A DNA stretch of 36,092 nucleotides from the NCBI GenBank assembly GCA_039805725.1, contig JBDLTT010000032.1, positions 1 to 36,092 on the forward strand, read 5' to 3'. Position 1 is the first letter of the stretch; each line of letters begins with the position of its first letter. This DNA is from Fluviibacter sp039805725 (GTDB taxonomy: Bacteria > Pseudomonadota > Gammaproteobacteria > Burkholderiales > Rhodocyclaceae). Below are positions 24,676 through 31,949 of the stretch, one piece after another. The notes beneath the pieces were generated by a model. The model did no database searches. It saw nothing but the letters and a program-made list of their open reading frames with translations, and was not told where the DNA came from. The translations under genes were made by a program, and so were the position numbers.

Positions 24676-24749
24676 TGGAGCGGGCGAAGGGAATCGAACC
24701 CTCCTCATAAGCTTGGGAAGCTTAGGTAATGCCACTATACGACGCCCGC
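24676..24749 (-). tRNA. tRNA-Gly (anticodon CCC)
   Basis: On the minus strand the sequence folds as a complete 74-nt tRNA. The 7-bp acceptor is GCGGGCG with CGCCCGC, followed by T and an encoded CCA. The D arm contains AGTGG. The 5-bp anticodon stem TAAGC/GCTTA encloses the loop TTCCCAA, giving anticodon CCC (reads GGG), and the T arm has GGTTCGATTCC. It closely resembles E. coli glyU. It precedes thiS in the same direction. Confidence 0.96.
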
Positions 24750-24805
24750 GGGTTTGATAGACATATATTGTAATCGAACGACCGCAGCACCCCGGAAAAA
24801 TTCGA

Positions 24806-24822
24806 TTGACATAGATTAAAAT
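24806..24822 (+). promoter_or_regulatory. Promoter-like TTGACA/TAAAAT elements abutting the membrane-protein start
   Basis: TTGACA (24806-24811) and TAAAAT (24817-24822) lie directly before ATG 24830. They are too close to be one -35/-10 pair. TAAAAT as a -10 would place the transcript start at or next to the A of the ATG. TTGAC-ATAG-ATTAA also resembles an imperfect FNR/Anr half-palindrome. All of this is inference from motif shape. Confidence 0.3.
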
Positions 24823-24829
24823 TCCCTTC

Positions 24830-25441
24830 ATGCCCTCGAACCAACCCAACCGTCTCGAAGCCATCATAAATGCCCCGATGACCCCGTATTTTTTCGGGTT
24901 TCTTGGTTGGTACGGTACGTGGCTGATCCAGCTACAGCTTACGGTGCTTGATTACGCCGTTGGCGTTTCGTTGATATTTTTGCCCGCCGGTATCCGAACG
25001 CTTGCCGTGCTGATCTTCGGATTTCGGGGTGCCGTGGGTGTGTTTCTCGGCTCCATTCTATCGACCATTGGCTATATGGGCCATGTCAAATCCATGAACT
25101 TTGTTCATATCTGCATTGTGGGAGCCGTTTCGGCGTTTTCTTCTTATCTGATGATGAGGCTGATTTGCTGGTGGCGACGTATTGGCGACAATCTGGATGA
25201 ACTCGCTTTTAATGACGTGCTGACCATCGTCTTTACACAAGGGCTGCTTTCGGCCTCTCTGCATCAAATTATTTATGCGTATCATCCGCTCGAGATCGCT
25301 TACGATCATCCTTCACCGGCAGAGGCCTTCCGCCTTTGGGCCGCTATGGCGACCGGCGACATCGTGGGCTCCATGATTTTGATGCTAAGCGCTGTTGCGC
25401 TGGCCAATGTTTTCCGCCACATGTATCGGACAATACGGTAA
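24830..25441 (+). CDS. Polytopic membrane protein, MASE1-like character
   Basis: This 203-residue integral membrane protein has about five hydrophobic segments. The stretch SLIFLPAGIRTLAVLIFGFRGAVGVFLGS has the Pro-Ala-Gly and Gly-Phe-Arg-Gly character of MASE1-type sensory membrane domains. No GGDEF, kinase or other output domain is attached. An in-frame TAG lies six codons upstream, so ATG 24830 is the first usable start, yet there is no Shine-Dalgarno before it. The next in-frame ATG is codon 17. It converges on the histidine kinase gene with a 12-bp gap. Function is unknown; a membrane sensor or ligand-binding module is only a guess. Confidence 0.72.
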   Translation: MPSNQPNRLEAIINAPMTPYFFGFLGWYGTWLIQLQLTVLDYAVGVSLIFLPAGIRTLAVLIFGFRGAVGVFLGSILSTIGYMGHVKSMNFVHICIVGAVSAFSSYLMMRLICWWRRIGDNLDELAFNDVLTIVFTQGLLSASLHQIIYAYHPLEIAYDHPSPAEAFRLWAAMATGDIVGSMILMLSAVALANVFRHMYRTIR

Positions 25442-25453
25442 ACAGGATAATTA

Positions 25454-26809
25454 TTAGGCAGAAACTTCCCGAAAACTTGCGCAGACACTCAAGCCATACT
25501 CTCCCGGACCATCCTGTAGAACCAATGTCGCACCGTGCAATTGTGCGATTCGCAATGCAATAGACAACCCCAGCCCCGAACCCGGTGCATTATTACCCTC
25601 AAGGCGGGTAAAACGCGAAAGCACCCGATCACGCTCGTGTTCGGGGATCCCCGGACCTTGATCACTGACTGTTAAACGCACCTTGCCGTCAAGGCGTTTG
25701 ATCGTTACGGCAACAAAGGTATCAGCCGGCGAGTAACGAATGGCATTATCGATCAGATTACGTAGCAAAACCGCCAGCAAGGCTGGCTCTCCGCGTACCC
25801 AGGCGGCTTGCCCTTCATCAAGCATGACCTCTACTTTTTTCTGTAATGCCTGTGGTGTTATTTCGGCAATGACATCTACTGCAATCTTGCGCAAATCACA
25901 ATTTACAAAATTACTGATGAGCGTGTCATTATCCAGACGCGCCATCGTGAGCAACTGTGCGAGCAAATGTGTTGCACGGTCACTGGCTTGAACAACCGAA
26001 TTCAATGCTTTAGTTCGCTCATTCGCCTCGGTTGCAGCGGCTGCCACCTGGGCATAGGTTCGAATCACCGCCAGGGGAGTCCGGATCTCATGGGCCGCAT
26101 CGGCAGTAAACCGCCGCTCCTGCTCAATCGAATCTGAGACGCGTTGTAACAGACGGTTGGTCTGTTCAATGATCGGCCGGATTTCATTCGGCACATCGGT
26201 TGCCACAATTGGATCCAGCCTATCGGGCGACCGTTGACCAATCGAGCTGGCAAGCCGCTGCAAAGGCTTGAAGCGCTGGCGCATCAACAACACCAGGCCC
26301 AAGGCCAGCGTGGGTAGCGCGATGAGAAGCGGTGTCAGTAAATGTTTAGCCAACTCCTTACCAACCGCATTTCGCGCTTCATAGCTTTCTGCCACCAGAA
26401 TACGATGCTGATGCCGCTCATCCACCTTGCTATAGATTCGCCATTCCCTGCCATCAATACGACGGTCCGAAAATCCCTTGGTCTGATCGGTCAGCGGCTC
26501 GCGCGGTGCGGTTGTTGATCTCGCCAGCAACTTTCCTTTGTAAGACCAAATTTGAAAAGCGACCTTTCGTGCATAACGATGCGAGGGCAGCTCTTCAGGT
26601 AGATCGCTCGATTCTTCACTACTCAGAATAACGAGCAATGCGGCGGTCTGCGCCAAGTGGGCATCAAATAACTCTTCCGCTTCTGATTCCGCTTCGCGCC
26701 AGGCCACCACGCTTAAAACCAGCCAGACCGCACCAACAAAGGCCAGCGTCCCCCCAAGCAGTTGCAGTTGCAAACTACCCGAATCGCGGCGCCAGAATCC
26801 TGCCATCAT
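25454..26809 (-). CDS. QseC-type sensor histidine kinase
   Basis: This membrane sensor kinase of a two-component system has 451 residues. It has TM1 (about 16-38), a periplasmic sensor region (about 39-157), TM2 (about 158-177), a HAMP-like linker, and HisKA with the phosphorylated His240 in AADAAHEIRTPLAV. The HATPase domain has RNLIDNAIRYSP, DQGPGIP and GSGLGLSIALRI. The architecture and sequence character are QseC/PmrB-like. It overlaps the response regulator stop by 4 bp (ATGA), so the pair is translationally coupled. The genomic link to SHP/DHC cytochromes is a recognised context for QseC homologues. The signal sensed is unknown; redox, oxygen or NO status is a reasonable inference. Confidence 0.92.
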   Translation of the reverse strand: MMAGFWRRDSGSLQLQLLGGTLAFVGAVWLVLSVVAWREAESEAEELFDAHLAQTAALLVILSSEESSDLPEELPSHRYARKVAFQIWSYKGKLLARSTTAPREPLTDQTKGFSDRRIDGREWRIYSKVDERHQHRILVAESYEARNAVGKELAKHLLTPLLIALPTLALGLVLLMRQRFKPLQRLASSIGQRSPDRLDPIVATDVPNEIRPIIEQTNRLLQRVSDSIEQERRFTADAAHEIRTPLAVIRTYAQVAAAATEANERTKALNSVVQASDRATHLLAQLLTMARLDNDTLISNFVNCDLRKIAVDVIAEITPQALQKKVEVMLDEGQAAWVRGEPALLAVLLRNLIDNAIRYSPADTFVAVTIKRLDGKVRLTVSDQGPGIPEHERDRVLSRFTRLEGNNAPGSGLGLSIALRIAQLHGATLVLQDGPGEYGLSVCASFREVSA

Positions 26810-27462
26810 CGGGGAATGAGATAACCGACACCGCGAACTGTTTTAATGGTGTCACTGGAGATTTTGCGCCGCAAGTGATGAACGTGGACTTCCAGAGCAT
26901 TCGACTCGACTTCTTCGCCCCAGGGATAAACTTTCGATTCGAGTTGTGCGCGGGTCAGAACTTTGCCAGCATTCAACATAAGTTCGTGCAACAGATCAAA
27001 CTCTCTTGGCGACAACTCGATATCACGACCCTGATAGCGGACCTCGCGGGATGCGGGGTCTAATGCCAGGTCACCAATCTGCATAATCGGTGCGGCAGTA
27101 CCGGCAGCGCGACGCACCAGCGCACGCAGTCGTGCACCCAGTTCACCGAGGTCGCATGGTTTCACCATGTAATCGTCCGCGCCAGTATCCAGGCCTGAAA
27201 TGACGTCCCCCGCCGTATCCCTTGCCGTCAACACAAGCACGGGCAGCTTCTGCCCCTCGGCGCGCACGCGTTTCAACACCTCCAAGCCATCCATCTTGGG
27301 AAGCCCTAAATCCAGAACGACGGCACTGAAGGGTTCGTGACGCAGAATCTGCCAGGCCGCCTCGCCATCTTTAACCCATTCGGGTTGAAAACCAGCCTGA
27401 CGCAAACCGGTCTGCAGGCCTTCACCGAGCATGGGGTCATCTTCGACGATCAGAATACGCAC
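26806..27462 (-). CDS. OmpR/QseB-type response regulator
   Basis: This 218-residue transcriptional regulator has a receiver domain with the phosphoacceptor Asp51 (VVLDLGLPKMDG), the acidic pocket VEDD, the switch Thr79 and Lys101 (ADDYMVKP). A winged-helix DNA-binding domain (about 125-218) has ELSPREFDLLHELM, EVHVHHLRRKI and TVRGVGYLIPR. It lies 55 bp after the cytochrome b gene and immediately before its kinase. Regulators of this group typically bind 11-bp-spaced direct repeats. Such a repeat lies upstream of the first gene of the cluster, suggesting autoregulation of the whole set. Confidence 0.94.
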   Translation of the reverse strand: MRILIVEDDPMLGEGLQTGLRQAGFQPEWVKDGEAAWQILRHEPFSAVVLDLGLPKMDGLEVLKRVRAEGQKLPVLVLTARDTAGDVISGLDTGADDYMVKPCDLGELGARLRALVRRAAGTAAPIMQIGDLALDPASREVRYQGRDIELSPREFDLLHELMLNAGKVLTRAQLESKVYPWGEEVESNALEVHVHHLRRKISSDTIKTVRGVGYLIPR

Positions 27463-27517
27463 CTCGTTCTCCTGCAGGTTGAAGCGATTAGGTGTTTAGT
27501 ATGCCCGAACCCGGAAC

Positions 27518-28201
27518 TCAGGGCAGCAATACCGGCAATCGGCTGCTCAAAAGCGCCCAGAGAAAGAGACCAACGCCCACGATCAGAAGGACGCCAACGA
27601 TCCATTGCGGATATCGTATAGCGTCTAACAGATTGCCCTGTTTGTGGCCATTCACCATCGAGCGAACCAGGTTCTCATGGTGCAGAACGCTCGACACGAA
27701 GACCCCACCGATGTGGATAGCGATCACCAGAATCAGGACATTGACAATTCCCTCATGCAGTTCCCCGGACCAGTCGCCGTAGTCACTAAAACTTGCCCAA
27801 CCCGTCAGTACCGTCAACAAGCCCAGGCCGATCATGCCGATGATCGCCCACGCACCAGCCGGATTGTGACCTACGTAGTGTTGCGGATGCCGCGTCAGAA
27901 GGCTGCCCAGATAGCGCATTGTCTGCTTCGGACCCTGCACAAAATTACCAAAGCGCGCATAGCGGGTACCCACCACCCCCCAGACCAGGCGAAAGAGCAG
28001 CAGCACGCCGAAGGCGTATCCGGCCGTCACATGCCACAGCTGCCAACGCTCGGATTCGCTGGTCAGATAGGCAATCAGAAAACAGCCGACCAGCGACCAG
28101 TGAAATATCCGGGTCGGTATATCCCAGACCAGAATTCGGCCGTGCGCTGCGTCGACATGCGCATTTAGGTCTAGCGAGGTGTTATCAGCATTAGTCGCCA
28201 T
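27518..28201 (-). CDS. Cytochrome b561-type membrane diheme cytochrome b
   Basis: This 227-residue inner-membrane cytochrome belongs to the prokaryotic b561/Ni,Fe-hydrogenase cytochrome b group. It probably accepts electrons from quinol. It has four main hydrophobic segments plus a fifth near the C-terminus. Candidate heme histidines are in RIFHWSLV, LWHVTAGY, and IHIGGVFVSSVLHHENLV, with RLVWGVVGTRYARF between helices. It overlaps the diheme cytochrome c stop by 11 bp and precedes the response regulator. In SHP operons this protein is proposed to reduce the diheme cytochrome c. Confidence 0.92.
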   Translation of the reverse strand: MATNADNTSLDLNAHVDAAHGRILVWDIPTRIFHWSLVGCFLIAYLTSESERWQLWHVTAGYAFGVLLLFRLVWGVVGTRYARFGNFVQGPKQTMRYLGSLLTRHPQHYVGHNPAGAWAIIGMIGLGLLTVLTGWASFSDYGDWSGELHEGIVNVLILVIAIHIGGVFVSSVLHHENLVRSMVNGHKQGNLLDAIRYPQWIVGVLLIVGVGLFLWALLSSRLPVLLP

Positions 28202-28667
28202 GACGCCAACCTGCGGGAGTTTTCAAGGTGCGCTCGGAAAAATCACCCTTGTCTGCCTGTGTGTGACATGCTGCACAGTTGCTGAAACTCAGACCCTTGG
28301 GCGGCGTCGAGCCGTGTTCTTTGACGAACCAGCGGGTTTTGGTCATGCGTGCGGTGGGGTCAGCCGGGGCGCTTTTCTCTTTTGATGAAGCGTTCGCAAG
28401 CAGGTAAGACAGGATGGCCCGGTTGCTCGCCGCATCAAGGCTGGCATCCGACCCATAGTGTTGGTGAAGGTTGCGCATTTGCGTCTCCCATCCTGCTGAC
28501 GTCAACCGTTGGGGCGGATAGGGCACGTGGCAACTACCGCACTCTTCTGCATAATTTGCCGGGTAAGGGCCATATTGGTGGCTATCGCCCGCGTGTGCAA
28601 TGCTCTTTGCTGAAAGCAATGCCAGAGCCATCGCCCATCCGATTGATTTCATAAAATTCGTCATCAT
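28191..28667 (-). CDS. dhc: Diheme cytochrome c (DHC)
   Basis: This periplasmic c-type cytochrome has two heme sites. The 158-residue precursor has a signal peptide (about 1-26, ending AHA). Heme motifs are C43-G-S-C46-H47, followed by VPYPPQRL (characteristic of the DHC family), and C131-A-A-C134-H135. The start ATGATG overlaps the SHP stop by 4 bp, and the stop lies inside the cytochrome b start, so the three cytochromes are tightly coupled. DHC is the known electron donor partner of SHP. Confidence 0.93.
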   Translation of the reverse strand: MMTNFMKSIGWAMALALLSAKSIAHAGDSHQYGPYPANYAEECGSCHVPYPPQRLTSAGWETQMRNLHQHYGSDASLDAASNRAILSYLLANASSKEKSAPADPTARMTKTRWFVKEHGSTPPKGLSFSNCAACHTQADKGDFSERTLKTPAGWRHGD

Positions 28668-29086
28668 TTCACCGTGATTAGATAGGTTAGAAAGTTGCCT
28701 TTTTCTTCAGGAGTGCACTCACGTTTGAGCACATCATTACAGTTGCGCTTGAACCATTTGTTGACCTTTGCCGCGTCGCTAAAACGTTCCGGGTTGGCAT
28801 TGGGCGACAGGGGTTGAATGGGCTTGCCCGTGACCACGTGTTTCCCGATCGCAGCCGGATTATCGGTATGACAACTCGCACAACTCCAATCGCCGCCATG
28901 CTTGTTCCGGTAAAGGCTCTCTCCCGCGGCTGGCGAAAATCCCTTGAATCCCGAATTTTGAGATTTAGCTGCCTGCCGGTATTCCTCCAGAAAAAACTGG
29001 GGCGTCTCCGCCCGACTAAATCCTGAAACACCCAGCAGTGCCAGTATCGAAAAACGAAGCAGGCAATAAAATTGGGTTCGATGCAT
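28664..29086 (-). CDS. shp: Sphaeroides heme protein (SHP), oxygen/NO-binding monoheme cytochrome c
   Basis: SHP is a periplasmic high-spin cytochrome c able to bind oxygen, in which an Asn side chain is the displaceable sixth heme ligand. The 140-residue precursor has a signal peptide ending SRA near residue 26. The heme motif is C69-A-S-C72-H73. The block FSDAAKVNKWFKRNCNDV followed by ECTPEEK corresponds to the ligand region of Rhodobacter sphaeroides SHP. It predicts Asn115 as the sixth ligand and C116/C124 as a disulfide with the same spacing. The protein also belongs to DUF1924. GGAGA precedes the ATG. It is the first gene of the cytochrome/two-component cluster. Confidence 0.9.
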   Translation of the reverse strand: MHRTQFYCLLRFSILALLGVSGFSRAETPQFFLEEYRQAAKSQNSGFKGFSPAAGESLYRNKHGGDWSCASCHTDNPAAIGKHVVTGKPIQPLSPNANPERFSDAAKVNKWFKRNCNDVLKRECTPEEKGNFLTYLITVK

Positions 29087-29128
29087 AATTTGTCTCCAGA
29101 ACTGTTTTCACATTTTGCCGATCTGTGA

Positions 29129-29150
29129 TTACCGCAACCTTAAGGTAACC
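29129..29150 (-). promoter_or_regulatory. Tandem 11-bp direct repeat, candidate response-regulator operator
   Basis: Read on the minus strand, GGTTACCTTAA is followed directly by GGTTGCGGTAA, with 8 of 11 positions identical. CTTAAGG lies across the junction, recalling PmrA/QseB-type boxes. The site is 42-64 bp upstream of the SHP start, where an OmpR-family activator would overlap the -35. AAAAT near 29112 could serve as the -10. It is only 23 bp from the divergent lipocalin start. Confidence 0.5.
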
Positions 29151-29173
29151 ATTTTTCGTTTAGGGATACCCTC

Positions 29174-29743
29174 ATGATGCATCGTAAGCGAGCCATCTGG
29201 AAGACTTTGCTTTCATCTTTGGTATTTGCCGTCTGTCTCCCCACGCTGAGCCGGGCAGAGACGGCTGATCGATTGCCTACCGTTCAAAACGTTGACCTTC
29301 AGCGATACAGCGGACGGTGGTATGAAATCTCTCGTCTACCAATGTGGTTTGAACGCAAGTGTCTGGACAACATCACGGCGACTTACACGCTCAGAGGCGA
29401 TCATCGTATCGATGTCGTCAATAGCTGCCGTACCGAAGATGGTCAGATCAACGCCCGAGGCATCGCCGAAATTCCCGATAGCCAATATCCCGGACGGTTG
29501 CGGGTTCGTTTTGCACCCGACTGGATGGCATGGCTTCCGGTGGTGTGGGGCGACTACTGGATTATTGATCTCGACCCGGAATATCGCTGGGTCATGGTCG
29601 GCGCACCCAGTCGAGGTTATCTCTGGATTCTATCCCGCAGCCCCGAGCTGGATCAGGCAACGGTTGCCCGATTAAAAGACAAGGCGAGGGAATTGGGTTT
29701 TGACGTGACGCCGATGATTAATGTGACCAATTCGACCAATTAG
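29174..29743 (+). CDS. Blc-type bacterial lipocalin, periplasmic
   Basis: This 189-residue lipocalin of the Blc/ApoD group would bind lipids or other hydrophobic molecules. The signature G47-x-W49 lies in YSGRWYEISRLP, and the fold continues with KCLDNITATYTL, VVNSCRTEDG, WGDYWIIDLDPEYRWVMVG and GYLWILSRSPEL. It has an ordinary signal peptide (cleavage near SRA-ET, residue 28) and no convincing lipobox, unlike the lipidated E. coli Blc, so it is likely soluble in the periplasm. AGGGAT lies before ATG 29174; a second ATG follows immediately. It diverges from the SHP cluster and abuts the photolyase stop with a 2-bp gap and no terminator. Confidence 0.92.
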   Translation: MMHRKRAIWKTLLSSLVFAVCLPTLSRAETADRLPTVQNVDLQRYSGRWYEISRLPMWFERKCLDNITATYTLRGDHRIDVVNSCRTEDGQINARGIAEIPDSQYPGRLRVRFAPDWMAWLPVVWGDYWIIDLDPEYRWVMVGAPSRGYLWILSRSPELDQATVARLKDKARELGFDVTPMINVTNSTN

Positions 29744-29745
29744 CA

Positions 29746-31317
29746 TTACAGCGATTCCAACTTGGCTAGGCGCACCCTGGCCCAATCACCAATCGCCGCG
29801 CGCTCATTCTCGTCCATTTTGTCGAGGTTTTTGTAGGCTATCGCCATGCGCGGATTGGACCGAAGCACCTTGTCATGACGCATCAGAAAATCCCAGTAGA
29901 GGGTTGTAAAAGCGCAGGCTTGGGCACCGGTTCGTAACTCCGGCCGATAGACACACTGTTTACAGTAATTACTCATCCTTTTGATGTAGGCGCCTGACGC
30001 AATGTACGGTTTGCTGGTCATCCGGCCGCCCAGCGCAAAAAGGGCCATACCCAGCGTGTTGGGTTCTTCGACCCAGGCCACCGCATCCACATAAACCGCC
30101 AGGTACCAGTCAGCAACCGCGCGCGGATCGATACCAGCCAACAGGGCAAAGTTGCCCGTCACCATCAGTCGCTGGATGTGATGCGCGTAACCAAATTGTA
30201 GGGTCTGCGAAATCGCCGCATTGAGGCATGCAGCTTTGGTGTCTCCGGTCCAGAACCAGTTCGGCAGCGGCTGTGTCGCGTTGAGCGCATTCGTTGCCGG
30301 CCAAGCCGTAACATACCGCCAGTAAATACCCCGCACGAACTCACGCCAACCAAGAATCTGACGGATAAATCCCTCGACGGCTGGCAACGGCGCCGTACCT
30401 TTCAGAAATGCAGCCTCGGCTGCTGAGATCACGTCACGCGGATCAAGCAGCTTGAGATTCATTGCGGCAGAGATCAGTGAATGCCATAGAAAGGGCTCGT
30501 CACGCCACATCGCATCCTGCCACTGCCCGAAGGCTGGTAAACGGTGCTCGATGAAGTCGGCTAGGGCCAGGCGCGCTTCCTGATCGGTCACCGGCCACGC
30601 AAAATCTGACAGCGATCCAGGGTGCTCCGGAAAAAATCTTTCCACGTCTGCCATCACGGCACGCGTAACGCCATCCGGAACAAATCGTTGTGGTGGCGGA
30701 ACAGCCGGTGGCCCGCTTGCACTGAACCCAGAACGATTTTCCGCATCAAAATTCCATTGCCCACCGACCGGCTGATCATCCTGCATCAGCACACCCGTCC
30801 GTCGCCGCATCCAGCGATAGAAAAATTCCATTCGGAGACTTTGTGCAGCCTTGCTCTGTTGCGCACCCCGATTTGCCCAGCGCTCAAAATCCTCCCGGCT
30901 GCACAAAAAATGGGGGTCGGGGTAAACGTCTAATTGACGATTGATCTCCACCCCACAAGCAGCAAGTGCGCTCATGACTCGTGAATCGCCGGTCTCCAGC
31001 AGACAGATGCGCTCGACTTCTGGATGTTCGCTGATGAAGCCATGCAACGCACCCACCAGCGTCTTAAATTGATGCGTGCCGATACGTAGATAGGTTAAAC
31101 GGCAGCGCCTCTGCCAACGCTCGGCGAAGTGGCGCATCGCCGAAAAGAATAGGGTGATTCTGGCTTTGTGGCTCCACACGTGTGTTGCCTCTTCGGCAGC
31201 CTCCACCATCAGCACATAGTCGCTCTGCTGCGCGCGCGACAGCAACGGGTGGGGGTCGGGATGTAATTGATCCCCCAGCACCAGAAACAGCCTTGGTCCC
31301 CGGTGCGTCATATGCAT
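29746..31317 (-). CDS. Iron-sulfur bacterial cryptochrome/photolyase (PhrB/CryB group)
   Basis: This 523-residue flavoprotein of the FeS-BCP family (deoxyribodipyrimidine photolyase-related) is predicted to repair (6-4) photoproducts or act as a blue-light receptor. The N-terminal alpha/beta domain starts LFLVLGDQLH. The C-terminal FAD domain has GWREFVRGIYW, QFGYAHHIQRLMVTGNFALLAG and WVEEPNTLGMALFALGGRM. The four cluster cysteines (364, 452, 455, 468) have spacing 88/3/13, identical to Agrobacterium PhrB (350, 438, 441, 454). ATG 31317 shares its A with the flavin reductase stop (TGATG), so the two are co-translated. Neither folate nor lumazine antenna use can be decided by eye. Confidence 0.93.
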   Translation of the reverse strand: MHMTHRGPRLFLVLGDQLHPDPHPLLSRAQQSDYVLMVEAAEEATHVWSHKARITLFFSAMRHFAERWQRRCRLTYLRIGTHQFKTLVGALHGFISEHPEVERICLLETGDSRVMSALAACGVEINRQLDVYPDPHFLCSREDFERWANRGAQQSKAAQSLRMEFFYRWMRRRTGVLMQDDQPVGGQWNFDAENRSGFSASGPPAVPPPQRFVPDGVTRAVMADVERFFPEHPGSLSDFAWPVTDQEARLALADFIEHRLPAFGQWQDAMWRDEPFLWHSLISAAMNLKLLDPRDVISAAEAAFLKGTAPLPAVEGFIRQILGWREFVRGIYWRYVTAWPATNALNATQPLPNWFWTGDTKAACLNAAISQTLQFGYAHHIQRLMVTGNFALLAGIDPRAVADWYLAVYVDAVAWVEEPNTLGMALFALGGRMTSKPYIASGAYIKRMSNYCKQCVYRPELRTGAQACAFTTLYWDFLMRHDKVLRSNPRMAIAYKNLDKMDENERAAIGDWARVRLAKLESL

Positions 31318-31844
31318 CAATCGTTCCGCAGAACTCGGTAATCACCGTCATGAAATACCAGCGGCGCGGGCGACGGATCTGCAGCAAAACGCAGCACCTT
31401 GCCGAGGTAAAGGCGATGGTCACCGCCATCGAGCTTCTGAAAATTATCAACCTCGAACCATGCGCTACAGCCAGCAAGCAAGGGCACACCCCTGAGACCG
31501 GGCGCCCACGACACGGCTTCAAATGGACGCTCTAATGATGAGGCGAAGAGATTCGACACGTCGATCTGATCCGCCGAAAGAACGTTGACGGCGTAGGTAG
31601 CAGTTGTATCAAAAGTTTCTAGGTGGCGGGATGACAGCTGTAAACTCCACACAATCAAGGGGGGCTCCAGTGACACGGTGTTGAAAGAGCTCACTGTTAA
31701 TCCTATCGCTAGCCCATCAGCGTCCAGCGCTGTCAGCACAGTAACGCCCGTTGGAAAACGCCCCAATGCTAGGCGCAGATCGCGTTGGGCATCACCGGTG
31801 GGCTCAGCCTGCTCGAAGGGAAACGGTTCCGGGTTAGCGATCAT
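31317..31844 (-). CDS. Flavin reductase (DIM6/NTAB-like, HpaC type)
   Basis: This flavin-reductase-like split-barrel protein (about 175 residues) predictably reduces FMN or FAD with NAD(P)H. Landmarks are LRLALGRFPTGVTVLTA, IGLTVSSFNTVSLEPPLIVWSL, AVNVLSADQ, SNLFAS and the C-terminal HRLYLGKVL then PLVFHDGDYRVL. ATG 31844 is chosen. An ATG at 31892 would add 16 residues, and neither has a Shine-Dalgarno. It is directly upstream of and coupled to the photolyase, so reduced flavin supply to that enzyme is a natural hypothesis. Members of this family more often partner monooxygenases, and none is nearby. Confidence 0.87.
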   Translation of the reverse strand: MIANPEPFPFEQAEPTGDAQRDLRLALGRFPTGVTVLTALDADGLAIGLTVSSFNTVSLEPPLIVWSLQLSSRHLETFDTTATYAVNVLSADQIDVSNLFASSLERPFEAVSWAPGLRGVPLLAGCSAWFEVDNFQKLDGGDHRLYLGKVLRFAADPSPAPLVFHDGDYRVLRND

Positions 31845-31949
31845 CGGAGAATCAGTGCAAAATTCAGGACGCAACGCCTGCTTCGCCAGCATACGTTAGG
31901 ATGGGCGCTGATTATACCGCTACCTCACAACCACCAACCCCCCGGCACC

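Noticed and set aside
27644..28168. 174-codon plus-strand frame
   Set aside because: It is antisense to the cytochrome b gene, with low-complexity shadow composition and no family match.
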